This document shows, piece after piece, positions 33,265 through 41,545 of a stretch of 64,000 nucleotides of DNA (position 1 is its first letter; every line of letters starts with the position of its first letter). Made by a program: the position numbers and the translations under genes. The notes beneath the pieces are model-generated. The model was not told the DNA's origin. It made no database searches and saw only the letters and a program-made list of their open reading frames with translations. The DNA is from Streptomyces sp. ISL-43 (GTDB lineage: Bacteria > Actinomycetota > Actinomycetes > Streptomycetales > Streptomycetaceae). The stretch is taken from the NCBI RefSeq assembly GCF_018614195.1, contig NZ_JAGGOT010000011.1, forward strand, positions 32,701-96,700, given 5' to 3'.

Positions 33265-34194
33265 GTGCGCATCCACATTAGCCCGCGCAAGCGTGCCTTC
33301 ACCGTCCTCGGCAACGAAGTCCTCCGGGACCGGCGCCTCAGCTTCACCGCCCGGGGCATCCTCGGATACCTCCTCTCCCTCCCCGACGGCTCCCGCGAGG
33401 ACGTCCGTACCCTCGCCGACAAGCACCCCGGAGTCGGCCGGCGCGGAGTGGCCAAGGCCGTCGACGAGCTGGTCCGGTACGGGTACTACCTGCGGCGGAC
33501 GGTGCGCGACCCGGAGACCGGACACGTCCGCACGGAGACCTTCGTCTCCGACACCCCTCAGTCGGAGGCATGGCCGCACCCGGACCAGGCGGCCCCGCAC
33601 CCCGCGCCGGGAAACGATCCGGCTCTCACCCCTGAGAGCGACCCGGACCAGGACCCGGGAACCGGTGAGAGGGAGGACGGAGAGACGGGAGCGTCCCCCC
33701 TGGGGACAAAAACTACGGGGGAAGAACCCTCCCTCCCCGAACCCGTCAAGCTGACGGCGGCCTCCGGCCGAGGGGCCTCACTCCTGGCCCGCCTCGCGAC
33801 GTACGAACCGCGGCTCGCCCTCAGCGTCAACGAGACCCTCGTCCTCGCCCCGCTCGCCGAACAGTGGCTCGCGCACGGGGTGTCCGAGCTGGAAGCCCGC
33901 TCCTTGCTCACCGACGGCCTGCCGCGCTTCGTCTACTCCGCCCGCGCCCTGCTCGCCGACCGCCTCGGCCGCAAGCTCCCCGCACCACGGATCCGCAAGG
34001 ACCCCGCCGCGCCCGCCGCGCCACCCGCCGAATGCGGCTTCTGCCACGACCCGCTGCCCACCCCGGACACCCCCTGCCGCAGCTGCGCGGGCCCCCGTAC
34101 GGCCCCCAGTACGGCCCTGCCCACCCCCGCCGAGGTCGCCACCCTGGCCGACATCGCCCGCCGCGCCCTCCGCGGCATGCCGGCCCTCGCATGA
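33265..34194 (+). CDS. Winged-helix replication-initiator-like protein with C-terminal zinc-ribbon
   Basis: The product is 309 residues from the GTG at 33265. The first 100 residues, RAFTVLGNEVLRDRRLSFTARGILGYLLSLPDGSREDVRTLADKHPGVGRRGVAKAVDELVRYGYYLRR, form a winged helix like those of phage or plasmid replication proteins. A long acidic linker follows, then a helical part (LALSVNETLVLAPLAEQWLAHGVSE). Near the end come CGFCHDPLPTPDTPCRSC, four cysteines that could bind zinc. Chromosomal copies are common in Streptomyces and their role is unclear. Confidence 0.75.
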   Translation: MRIHISPRKRAFTVLGNEVLRDRRLSFTARGILGYLLSLPDGSREDVRTLADKHPGVGRRGVAKAVDELVRYGYYLRRTVRDPETGHVRTETFVSDTPQSEAWPHPDQAAPHPAPGNDPALTPESDPDQDPGTGEREDGETGASPLGTKTTGEEPSLPEPVKLTAASGRGASLLARLATYEPRLALSVNETLVLAPLAEQWLAHGVSELEARSLLTDGLPRFVYSARALLADRLGRKLPAPRIRKDPAAPAAPPAECGFCHDPLPTPDTPCRSCAGPRTAPSTALPTPAEVATLADIARRALRGMPALA

Positions 34195-34243
34195 CGCGAG
34201 GCGCCGCTCGCCGATTCTGGATTCACCATGCGAACCGCCCCCA

Positions 34244-34417
34244 TCAGGTGGGCCCTGTAGACCCCTTGAGGGCATCGGCGATCCCGACGGCCGTGGTGTG
34301 GCCAGGGCACTCCTCGGCGTGGCGATAGAGCACGGGGCCTCCCCCGCCACCCCGCAGTGCTTCGTGCCGACGTGCCACTGTGCCGCCATCCTCTCGAAGC
34401 TCAGGCTTGAACAGCAC
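34244..34417 (-). CDS. Possible 57-aa protein
   Basis: This frame starts at the GTG at 34415-34417 and ends KGSTGPT. Its VARRHEALRG and VLYRHAEECPGHTTAVGIADAL stretches look natural, with a HAEECPGH motif that might bind metal. No ribosome-binding site is visible. The rest of 34195-34556 holds only the promoter noted at 34433. Confidence 0.3.
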   Translation of the reverse strand: MLFKPELREDGGTVARRHEALRGGGGGPVLYRHAEECPGHTTAVGIADALKGSTGPT

Positions 34418-34432
34418 GGCAGAAAGAGAGAG

Positions 34433-34462
34433 TTGAGCACTGTGGGGAATATTCGCTGTTAT
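34433..34462 (+). promoter_or_regulatory. Possible promoter of the DUF6879 composite gene
   Basis: TTGAGC (34433-34438) and TGTTAT (34457-34462) are 18 bp apart, 95 bp before the start at 34557. Confidence 0.35.
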
Positions 34463-34556
34463 TCGCCCGAGCCGCCCGGCTACGCCTCGACATTCCACCT
34501 CAGGCCCGTAGAGCCTTGCCGGGGCACACTTTCCCCCGCACGAGCGGTGGCTCACG

Positions 34557-35652
34557 ATGGCACGTAGGTTGCGCTTCAACGGCACTGGCAGCGGTGAGGG
34601 CGGTTGCCCTGCCGTGCACGAAGACCTGGGCACTGGAGACATCGTCGTCCACGGTCCACCTCTCACGGATCCGGCCGACGTCACGCAGCTCCGCCACATT
34701 TCTCCCGAAGAGGTGGCGATCGTCGTGCCACGCGAGCTACTGGTCGACTTCGGGCCGCAGGAGGCAACGCGAGTGCCACGCGTCATCGGTCTGGACGCCT
34801 TCGGCCGGCTCTTCGAGATCTTCGAGCACACCGCCTGGCGGCTGGAGACCCGTGGCCGCTACGCGTCCGACGAAGCCACCGAGACGTACGCCGAGTTCCT
34901 GCGGGGAGAGGTTCCGGCCTGGGACATGGGAACTGGTTGGGCGGTGACCATGCGGGCGAAGACGGATGGCGGGGCGACCGTAGGCCGCGTGCGAATCGTC
35001 GACAGTCCGCCGACCACGGGTCAGAAGTACCTCCTGTCGCACTCACGGAAGAACGCCGCGCTCGGAGAAGACATCCGGAACCTGTGGCGCGCGGACGCGG
35101 ACCGCCTCCGACTGCCAGTCGAGGACACCTGCCCCGGCGGCCGGCTCACCGGTACGGAGCTGGCCGTGCGTCTGGGCTGGACCCAGTCGAAGGTCAGCAA
35201 GCTGGAGAACGGCCGCCAGACCGCCACGGCCGGAGATCTGGCGGCGTGGGCCGCAGGAACCGAGCAGCCGGAGGCGGCGAATGAACTGCTCGGCCGGCTG
35301 CACGGCCTGGAGTCCCACATCCGCTACGCGACATCGAGGAGGCCGTGCGGGCCCGCGCGAGGCGGCAGGAAGGGTTGTACGACTCGACCCGGACCTACCG
35401 CATCGTCCTGTGGGAAGGCGTGCTCCATGCCCGGATCTGTTCGCGTGTCTGAAGCTTCCCCCAGCCGGTGGATTCTGGATCTACGACGACCGTCAGGTGA
35501 TCGTGGAGACCTGGCACGCGGAGATGTGGCTCGACGACACGGACACCGTCGACACGTACCGGCGGGTGTGGGCCACCCTGCATGGGTCGGCCGTCTTCGG
35601 CCCCCAGGCACAGCAGCTCATCAGCCGCGCCCGCCGGGGCCTCACGTTCTGA
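34557..35652 (+). pseudogene. Composite pseudogene: DUF6879 region fused to a broken XRE/DUF5753 regulator
   Basis: The frame from 34557 gives a DUF6879-like region (LFEIFEHTAWRLETRGRYAS, AAALGEDIRNLWRADADRL) and runs, near 35130, into the HTH of an XRE protein (LTGTELAVRLGWTQSKVSKLENGRQ). Then it breaks. The next piece of the XRE/DUF5753 family (DIEEAVRARARRQEGLYDS to HARIC) is in another frame (35330-35452). The C-terminal piece (GFWIYDDRQVIVETWHAEMW to ISRARRGLTF) is in the third frame (about 35449-35652). Compared with intact relatives, the XRE N-terminus and two internal blocks are missing. DUF6879 and XRE/DUF5753 genes are often neighbours, so deletions between them explain the fusion. 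Confidence 0.75.
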
Positions 35653-35707
35653 AGGTTCTGAGCCAGGACCGATTTCACGCTTCGCAGCCCCCACACCGAC
35701 ACGGGTT

Positions 35708-35735
35708 GGGGGCGTACGAAGCTTCGTACGCCCCC
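35708..35735. terminator. 28-bp perfect palindrome (bidirectional terminator)
   Basis: Two 14-base arms meet without a spacer around AAGCTT. It lies between the composite pseudogene (+) and the EF-hand gene (-). Confidence 0.75.
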
Positions 35736-35771
35736 GTCCGGGGCGTCGTACGGGGGCCCGCGCCGGCGGCG

Positions 35772-36293
35772 TTACGCGTCCGGGGCCGCCACGCCGCAGT
35801 AGCCCGCGAAGGCCGCCAGGATCTCGTCCTCCGAGATGTGGCCGTCGCCGTCCGCGTCCAGGGCGGCGGCCACCGGGCCGGCCAGTTCCTCCGGGGTGCC
35901 GAGGACGCGCAGCACGCGCGCCGTCGCCTCCGGGGTCGGGCCGCCGGCGTCGCCGTCGTCCGCCACCGCGATCACCGCCCGCAGGAACGGGCGGGCGATC
36001 TCCGCGAACCGCTGCGGGCTGTCGCGCAGCCGCTTCGCCGCACCGGTGATGAACTCCTCGCGGGACACGCGCTGGTCCCCGTCCACGTCCGCGATCCCGG
36101 CCATGCCCTGCCAGAAGGCCTCCGCGCCCGCGAAGACGGCCTGACCACGGTCGGAGCGGGCCGCCACGGCGAATTCGGCCAGTACCGCCTTGGCGGCCGC
36201 GCTGAAGTCCTCCCGGTCGATATAGCCGTTCCCGTCCTGGTCGAAGGTGGCGAATCGGGCGGCGATCTTGCGCTCGTATTCTGCGCTGTCCAT
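35772..36293 (-). CDS. EF-hand calcium-binding protein (calerythrin-like)
   Basis: The protein has 173 residues. Three canonical EF loops are visible: DQDGNGYIDREDF, DVDGDQRVSREEF and DADGDGHISEDEI. A fourth, AVADDGDAGGPTPEA, is degenerate. The layout of hands 1, 3 and 4 active and 2 or 3 altered follows calerythrin and the Cab proteins of Streptomyces, which buffer or sense calcium in the cytoplasm. No signal peptide. It stands alone, divergent from the sigma factor gene. Confidence 0.9.
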   Translation of the reverse strand: MDSAEYERKIAARFATFDQDGNGYIDREDFSAAAKAVLAEFAVAARSDRGQAVFAGAEAFWQGMAGIADVDGDQRVSREEFITGAAKRLRDSPQRFAEIARPFLRAVIAVADDGDAGGPTPEATARVLRVLGTPEELAGPVAAALDADGDGHISEDEILAAFAGYCGVAAPDA

Positions 36294-36501
36294 ATTCGGC
36301 GTTCCGCCTTCACGTGTGCGGTGGTGTTCAGTTCAAGACAAGGCGGAGCGTAAGGCCTATGTGGCCTGCGCGTTAAGCGAAGCGGGCAAGCAGGTGGCCG
36401 CATCGAACCAGCGCACGAGGAGCGCGGCGGGGCGCGTACGCCTGTACCCATGTGTCATGCCCCGCCTCCCGGTTCACAGTGCGCTACGCCACTATCACGC
36501 A

Positions 36502-36545
36502 GGGCGCACATCTGGGGCGAGGTTCTCGCAAAACGGGCGCACATC
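36502..36545. repeat. Two 11-bp direct repeats 33 bp apart upstream of the sigma factor gene
   Basis: GGGCGCACATC occurs at 36502-36512 and 36535-36545, exactly 33 bp apart. The second also pairs imperfectly with a following TGTGTGCC. They lie 69-112 bp before the sigma factor ATG, within the 320-bp gap 36294-36613 that has no gene. Confidence 0.5.
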
Positions 36546-36613
36546 CCTGTGTGCCGACTACATTCGAGTCGTCGACACACGGCTGCGAATCCGGGAATCC
36601 GGCTGGGGGCACG

Positions 36614-37192
36614 ATGGCGAAGGACGTACCACCGCGCTGGGACCGCCGCATGCAACAACGCCTGGCCCGCGGTGAGGCCGCCGCCCTCGGCGAGCTCTAC
36701 GACCGCTTCGCCTCCCTCGTGCACAGCCTCGCCCACCGGGTCCTGGGCGACGAGAAGGCCGCCGACCGCATCACCCGCGAGGTGTTCGGCTACATCTGGG
36801 AGAACCCGGACGCCTACGACCCCAAGCAGGGCTCCATGCGCTCCTGGGTCGCCCGCATCACCCAGGGCCAGGCGGTCGCCCGGCTGCGCCAGGCCGAGCT
36901 GGGGCGCGGCTCCCGCGAGGAGCTGGAGCAGAAGGTCCGCAGCGCCAACGCGGCCGCCCGCGCCGACTTCATCGTCACCTCGATGCCGGCGCCGCTGCGG
37001 GCCGCGCTCGAACTCGCCTACTTCAAACGACGCGACTACCGCCAGGCCGCCGCCGACCTCCAGATCAGCGAGGACGAGGCCAGGCGCAGGCTGCGGTTGG
37101 GCCTGCAGCTGCTGTCGACGGCCAATGCCGTACCCCGGGACGACAACGTCCCGCCCGGACACGGCACCTCGGGATATGGAACACCTCGATGA
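36614..37192 (+). CDS. RNA polymerase sigma factor, ECF type
   Basis: The protein has 192 residues. Region 2 reads ALGELYDRFASLVHSLAHRVLGDEKAADRITREVFGYIWENPDAYDPKQGSMRSWVARITQGQAVARLRQ, and region 4 reads MPAPLRAALELAYFKRRDYRQAAADLQISEDEARRRLRLGLQLL. Its stop overlaps the ATG of the next gene by 4 bp (ATGA), so sigma and anti-sigma are made together. Confidence 0.9.
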   Translation: MAKDVPPRWDRRMQQRLARGEAAALGELYDRFASLVHSLAHRVLGDEKAADRITREVFGYIWENPDAYDPKQGSMRSWVARITQGQAVARLRQAELGRGSREELEQKVRSANAAARADFIVTSMPAPLRAALELAYFKRRDYRQAAADLQISEDEARRRLRLGLQLLSTANAVPRDDNVPPGHGTSGYGTPR

Positions 37193-38481
37193 CGAGCCCC
37201 TTCGGCGAAGACGGCGAAGAGTACGAGCGGCCCCGCGGCGGCGGCCCGGCGCGCATACCGGGCCCGCGCGAGGCGGCCGACGACCTCGACTACACGCAGT
37301 ACGCGCAGGCCGCCGACTACCCCGAGTACACGGCGATCGGCGACTGGGCGCAGGAGCAGCCGGCCCGGCCCGCGCCGCCCCCGCCCACCCACGCCGTCTT
37401 GAAGTCCCTGCTCGGCGCGTGGGCCCTGGCGGCCTGCTCCACCGACGAGACCCTGGCCGTCGAGGACCACCTCACCGAGTGCGCGCCCTGCGCCGAGGAG
37501 GCGCTGCGACTGCGCGACGCCGTGGGGCTCCTGCACCCGGAGGAGAGCCTCGACCTCAAGCCGCTGCTGCGCTCGCGCGTGCTGGAGGACTGCCTCGGCA
37601 AGCGGCCCGCCCGCATCCCCGTACCGGTGTGGGCGAATCCGTACGACACGGAGACGGCGCGGCTCGACGCGCTGCTACGGGACTTCGGGGACTCGGAGTG
37701 GCACACCCCGGTCCGGCTTAAGTGGTTCGAGGAGGAGCGGCGCCAGACGCGCCGGACCACGGTCGCCGGGGTCATCGGGCACCTGCTGGCCGTGGACGGC
37801 CTGATCGCGGCGGCGCTGGGCCTCGACGACCCGCTGGGCCCGGACGTGCGTTCGACCGGACCGACGGGCCGGACCGAGCAGTTCTGGGAGGACTCCCCGT
37901 ACCCGACCACGCGGCGGGTACGCGAGCCGTGGCGGGAGCAGGGCCACACCCTGGTCCGCACGGTGTCCTTCGCGGGCCGCGGCGTCGCTGAACTGTCCGT
38001 CGGCTACGGACCCTTCGCGCTCCCCCTCGGGGACGCTTTCCTGGAGCGCGCCTTCGAGTGCTGGGTACACGCCGTGGACATCGCGGACGCGGTGGACTAC
38101 CCGTACGAGCCGCCGTCCGCTCCCCACCTGCACCGCATGATCGACCTGGCGGCGCGCCTGCTGCCGGAGGCGCTGGCCGGGCGCCGGCGGGCGGGTCTGG
38201 CGGCGCCGCCGCGCGGGCTGGTCGCGGCGGGGGCGCCGGGCCGGACCCTGCACCTGGAGATCGAGGGCGCGGGCGGAGGCGGCTGGGACATCGCGCTGGA
38301 TTCCCCGGCGGCCAAGCCGTCGCCGGAGCACACGGTGGCCCGGATCGCCCTGGACGGCTTCGAGTTCTGCCAGCTTGCCGCGGGGCACATCTTCCCGGAG
38401 GACGCGGCGGTCGGCCAGAACGGCGACCGCGAGGCCATCCGGGACGTCCTCTTCGCGGCGGCCTCGCTCAGTCGCATGTAG
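37189..38481 (+). CDS. Anti-sigma factor with zinc-finger and mycothiol-type C-terminal domain
   Basis: The protein has 430 residues. After a loose N-terminus comes a zf-HC2-like motif, VEDHLTECAPCAEEALRLRDAVG (His, Cys, Cys), typical of zinc-binding anti-sigma factors. The large C-terminal part (about 150-430) resembles the MDMPI/mycothiol maleylpyruvate isomerase fold: RQTRRTTVAGVIGHLLAVDGLIAAALG and ECWVHAVDIADAV. No membrane segment is visible, so it acts in the cytoplasm, perhaps sensing thiol or redox state. Confidence 0.85.
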   Translation: MTSPFGEDGEEYERPRGGGPARIPGPREAADDLDYTQYAQAADYPEYTAIGDWAQEQPARPAPPPPTHAVLKSLLGAWALAACSTDETLAVEDHLTECAPCAEEALRLRDAVGLLHPEESLDLKPLLRSRVLEDCLGKRPARIPVPVWANPYDTETARLDALLRDFGDSEWHTPVRLKWFEEERRQTRRTTVAGVIGHLLAVDGLIAAALGLDDPLGPDVRSTGPTGRTEQFWEDSPYPTTRRVREPWREQGHTLVRTVSFAGRGVAELSVGYGPFALPLGDAFLERAFECWVHAVDIADAVDYPYEPPSAPHLHRMIDLAARLLPEALAGRRRAGLAAPPRGLVAAGAPGRTLHLEIEGAGGGGWDIALDSPAAKPSPEHTVARIALDGFEFCQLAAGHIFPEDAAVGQNGDREAIRDVLFAAASLSRM

Positions 38482-38527
38482 GCATTCCAGCCCCGCTGCG
38501 GCCGGTCGGCGCGGCGGGGCCCGACCG

Positions 38528-39409
38528 CTATGCGAAGACGACCGTGCGGGTTCCGTTCAGGAGCACGCGGTGCTCGCTGTGCCACTTCACCGCGCGCGCC
38601 AGCGCCCGGCATTCGACGTCGCGGCCGATCGCCACCAGCTGGTCCGGGGTGACCTCGTGGCCCACCCGCTCGACTTCCTGCTCGATGATCGGGCCCTCGT
38701 CGAGGTCCGCCGTCACGTAGTGGGCGGTCGCGCCGATCAGCTTCACGCCCCGCGCGTGCGCCTGGTGATACGGCTTCGCACCCTTGAAGCTCGGCAGGAA
38801 CGAGTGGTGGATGTTGATGATCCGCCCGCTCAGCTCCTTGCACAGGGTGTCCGAGATCACCTGCATGTAGCGGGCGAGGACGACGAGCTCGACGTCCTCC
38901 GCACGGACCAGCTCCAGCAGCTGGGCCTCCGCCGCCGCCTTCGTGTCCTTCGTCACCGGGATGTGCACGAACGGCACCCCGTACGAGCCGACCAGTTCCT
39001 CGAAGTCCGGGTGGTTGGAGACCACCGCCGCGATCTCGACGGGCAGCGCGCCGATCCGGTGGCGGAACAGCAGGTCGTTGAGGCAGTGCCCGAACTTCGA
39101 CACCATCAGCACGATCCGCATGCGCTCGTCGGAGCGGTGGATCTGCCAGTCCATCCGGAAGGAGTCGCCGATCGCGGCGAAGCTGGCCCGCAGCTTGTCC
39201 ACCGTCACCGGCTCGTCCGCCTCGAAGTGGACCCGCATGAAGAAGAGGCCGGTGTCGCGGTCGCCGAACTGCTGGCTGTCCTCGATGTTGCACCCGGTCA
39301 TGAAGAGGTAGCTGGACACCGCGTGCACGATGCCCTGCTTGTCGGGGCAGGAGAGGGTCAGTACGTACTGCTGCGCGGCCTGGGGCCGCGGCTGCGGGTC
39401 ATCGCTCAT
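38528..39409 (-). CDS. purU: Formyltetrahydrofolate deformylase
   Basis: The product is 293 residues from the ATG at 39407-39409. An N-terminal ACT domain (YVLTLSCPDKQGIVHAVSSYLF) is followed by the formyltransferase fold (VLMVSKFGHCLNDLLFR, VELVVLARYMQVIS) and the catalytic IINIHHSFLPSFKGAKPYHQAHARGVKLIGATAHYV with the HxSLP-type His and later Asp (TADLDEGPII). It releases formate and tetrahydrofolate from 10-formyl-THF, balancing one-carbon pools for glycine and purine synthesis. Confidence 0.95.
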   Translation of the reverse strand: MSDDPQPRPQAAQQYVLTLSCPDKQGIVHAVSSYLFMTGCNIEDSQQFGDRDTGLFFMRVHFEADEPVTVDKLRASFAAIGDSFRMDWQIHRSDERMRIVLMVSKFGHCLNDLLFRHRIGALPVEIAAVVSNHPDFEELVGSYGVPFVHIPVTKDTKAAAEAQLLELVRAEDVELVVLARYMQVISDTLCKELSGRIINIHHSFLPSFKGAKPYHQAHARGVKLIGATAHYVTADLDEGPIIEQEVERVGHEVTPDQLVAIGRDVECRALARAVKWHSEHRVLLNGTRTVVFA

Positions 39410-39437
39410 GACCGCATAGCCTTTCACATCGTGCAGC

Positions 39438-39941
39438 TCACACGGCGCGCGTGAGGATCCGCAGCACGTCGAGCGACGACGGCCGCGCGTCCGGGTCGTC
39501 CCCGTCCGCCGTCGCCAGCCGTACGTGGGCCTCGCGCGCGGCCCGTACGGCCTCCGGCCAGGCGTGGTGCTCCAGGTAGCCGGAGACGGGGGCGTCGGGG
39601 CCGATCTGGTGCATGATCCGGAGCACCCGCAGCACGGCGAGGTCGACCAGGGCCGCCTCCTGCGAGTCGCGCAAGATCGTGCCGACGTACTTCTCCGCGG
39701 ACCAGCTGTCGAGCCAGGTGTCCTCGACGAGCCGGTACACGGCGTCGGTGACGTCCCCGTACCCTTCGGCGCCGGCCAGCCAGGTGTCTTCCTGGAAGAC
39801 GGGGTCGGAGAGCATGTGCAGCGCCGAGCGCACGTTGCTGCGCCAGCGCCACCACGGCATGTCGTTGAGGGGCATGCCGCCCATGGTGGAGGAGCGGCCG
39901 CCGCGGCGGGAAGAGTTCTTCGAACCTTGGGCGAATGTCAC
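39438..39941 (-). CDS. SCO4402-family protein, function unknown
   Basis: The product is 167 residues from the GTG at 39939-39941. The strongly conserved stretch MPWWRWRSNVRSALHMLSDP, followed by DVTDAVYRLVEDTWLDSWSAEKYVGTILRDSQEAALVDLAVLRVLRIMHQIGPDAPVSGYLEHHAWPEAV, is the pattern I know as the SCO4402 family, next to purU in Streptomyces. It is soluble and helical. Its place beside purU is conserved, but no function is known to me. Confidence 0.8.
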   Translation of the reverse strand: MTFAQGSKNSSRRGGRSSTMGGMPLNDMPWWRWRSNVRSALHMLSDPVFQEDTWLAGAEGYGDVTDAVYRLVEDTWLDSWSAEKYVGTILRDSQEAALVDLAVLRVLRIMHQIGPDAPVSGYLEHHAWPEAVRAAREAHVRLATADGDDPDARPSSLDVLRILTRAV

Positions 39942-40138
39942 GCTTTCGATCGTACGTTCCTGTCTTGCGTGATCTTGAGGCGCCCTTGCGTGCTCCGCGC
40001 GCACTCCGCATTCGCTCCGTGTGCGCTCCATATCCGCCCGCTGTCCGCTCCGCGTGTGCCCGCCACCCGCAATTCACCTCGGCGTCACCGGATGTTGTGT
40101 ACACCTCACTCTTCGGTTACCCGCGCGGGGAATGGTGC
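39942..40138. promoter_or_regulatory. Divergent promoter region with short CTCCG repeats
   Basis: The 197 bp hold several GCTCCG/ACTCCG units at irregular spacing (39988-40060). No gene is seen. They may be promoter elements for the lipoprotein gene. Confidence 0.3.
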
Positions 40139-41506
40139 ATGCACATGACCACCCGGCGACGCGCAACAGCCCTTTCCCGAACCCTCCTGACCAAGGCCGC
40201 GGCCACGGCGACCGGCGCGTGTCTCCTCGCCGGATGCGGGGTGCTCCCCGGGGGCCCGGGGGGCTCCGGGGCCACCGGCGGCACCCTCACGGTCATGACC
40301 TTCGCACCGCAGGACTCCAAGGCGACCAACATGCCCGGCATGCCCGGCATGGCCAAGGCCTACGAACGCTGGGTCAACTCCAAGGGCGGCATCAACGGCC
40401 ACAAGCTCCGCGTCCTGACCTGCAACGAGCACAACACGCCCAGCGGCGCCGCCGACTGCGCCCGCAAGGCGATCGCGGAGAAGGCCGTCGCCGTCATCGG
40501 CTCGTACAGCCAGCACGGGCGTGCCTTCATGGCCCCGCTGGAGGCCGAGGGCATCCCCTTCATCGGCGGGTACGGGGTCTCCTCCGAGGAGTTCCAGTCC
40601 CCGCTCTCCTACCCCGTCAACGGCGGCCAGCCCGCCCTCCTCGCCGGCGCCGGCCACCAGCTCGGCCGCGCCTGCGACAAGGTCGCCCTCGTCCGCCCCG
40701 ACACCCTCGCGGGCGACGCCCTGCCCCTCCAGCTCAACGCCGGCCTCAAGGCCAACCAGGTGGGCGAGGCCAGCGACATCCGGGCCGCCGAGGACTCCGC
40801 GGACTTCTCCCCGCAGGCCCGCGAGGCACTGACCGACACCTCCGCGGTGAAGGCGGGCGCCACCGCGAAGGACGGGGCGGCCGCGAAGGACGGGGCGGCC
40901 TTAAGGGACTCCACGGAGAAGGGCTGCGTGGCCGCCGTACTCGGCTCGCGCACCGAGACCTTCTTCGACGCCTTCCGCCGCGCCGCCGACTCCCAGAACC
41001 GCAAGCCGCAGATCTCCTCCGTGCTCGGCTCGATCACCCAGGCCCTGGTGGACCGCACCGGCGGCAAGGAGAGCCCCTTCGAGGGCGCGTACGTCACCAG
41101 CTGGTACCCGGTCGCCGCCGATCCGCTCTGGGAGCCGATGCGCCGCGTCATCACCGAGCAGGCCTTCGGCGACGACACGGTCGACCCCGACGACAGCGGC
41201 GCGCAGACCACGTGGATCGCGTACACGGTGTTCAGCGAGACCCTGAAGCGGTTCAAGTCCGGCGAGGAGGTCACGGCGCGCACCCTCGCGCGCAAGCTCA
41301 ACCAGTCCGAACCGGTCAAGACGAGCGGCCTGACCCCCGACCTCAGCTGGCGCTATCAGGACATGCGCGCCGTCGCCGGCTTCCCCCGCATCGTGAACGG
41401 CCAGGTCACCTTCCAGGTCGTCCAGCAGGGCCGCCTCGTGGCCCAGCAGGGCGAGCAGACCACGGACATGACCAAGACCCTGGAACAGGCCCCGCGCTCG
41501 AGCTGA
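40139..41506 (+). CDS. ABC transporter substrate-binding lipoprotein (Leu/Ile/Val-binding family)
   Basis: The product is 455 residues from the ATG at 40139 (a second ATG at 40145 is possible). The signal peptide ends in the lipobox LLAGC, so the protein is lipid-anchored. The binding fold is of the branched-chain amino-acid type: MAKAYERWVNSKGGINGHKLRVLTCNEH, KAVAVIGSYSQHGRAFMAPLEAEGIPFIGG. No permease or ATPase genes are adjacent. A 12-residue repeat (AKDGAA twice) and the TTA codon at 40901-40903 lie in the middle. Confidence 0.85.
   Translation: MHMTTRRRATALSRTLLTKAAATATGACLLAGCGVLPGGPGGSGATGGTLTVMTFAPQDSKATNMPGMPGMAKAYERWVNSKGGINGHKLRVLTCNEHNTPSGAADCARKAIAEKAVAVIGSYSQHGRAFMAPLEAEGIPFIGGYGVSSEEFQSPLSYPVNGGQPALLAGAGHQLGRACDKVALVRPDTLAGDALPLQLNAGLKANQVGEASDIRAAEDSADFSPQAREALTDTSAVKAGATAKDGAAAKDGAALRDSTEKGCVAAVLGSRTETFFDAFRRAADSQNRKPQISSVLGSITQALVDRTGGKESPFEGAYVTSWYPVAADPLWEPMRRVITEQAFGDDTVDPDDSGAQTTWIAYTVFSETLKRFKSGEEVTARTLARKLNQSEPVKTSGLTPDLSWRYQDMRAVAGFPRIVNGQVTFQVVQQGRLVAQQGEQTTDMTKTLEQAPRSS
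40865..40903 (+). repeat. Tandem 18-bp duplication followed by a TTA codon
   Basis: An 18-bp unit coding AKDGAA is repeated exactly at 40865-40882 and 40883-40900. The next codon is TTA (codon 255), the bldA codon. Confidence 0.75.
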
Positions 41507-41545
41507 GGACGGGGCCGGGGCCGAGAACGGGGCCGAGGCCGGGGG

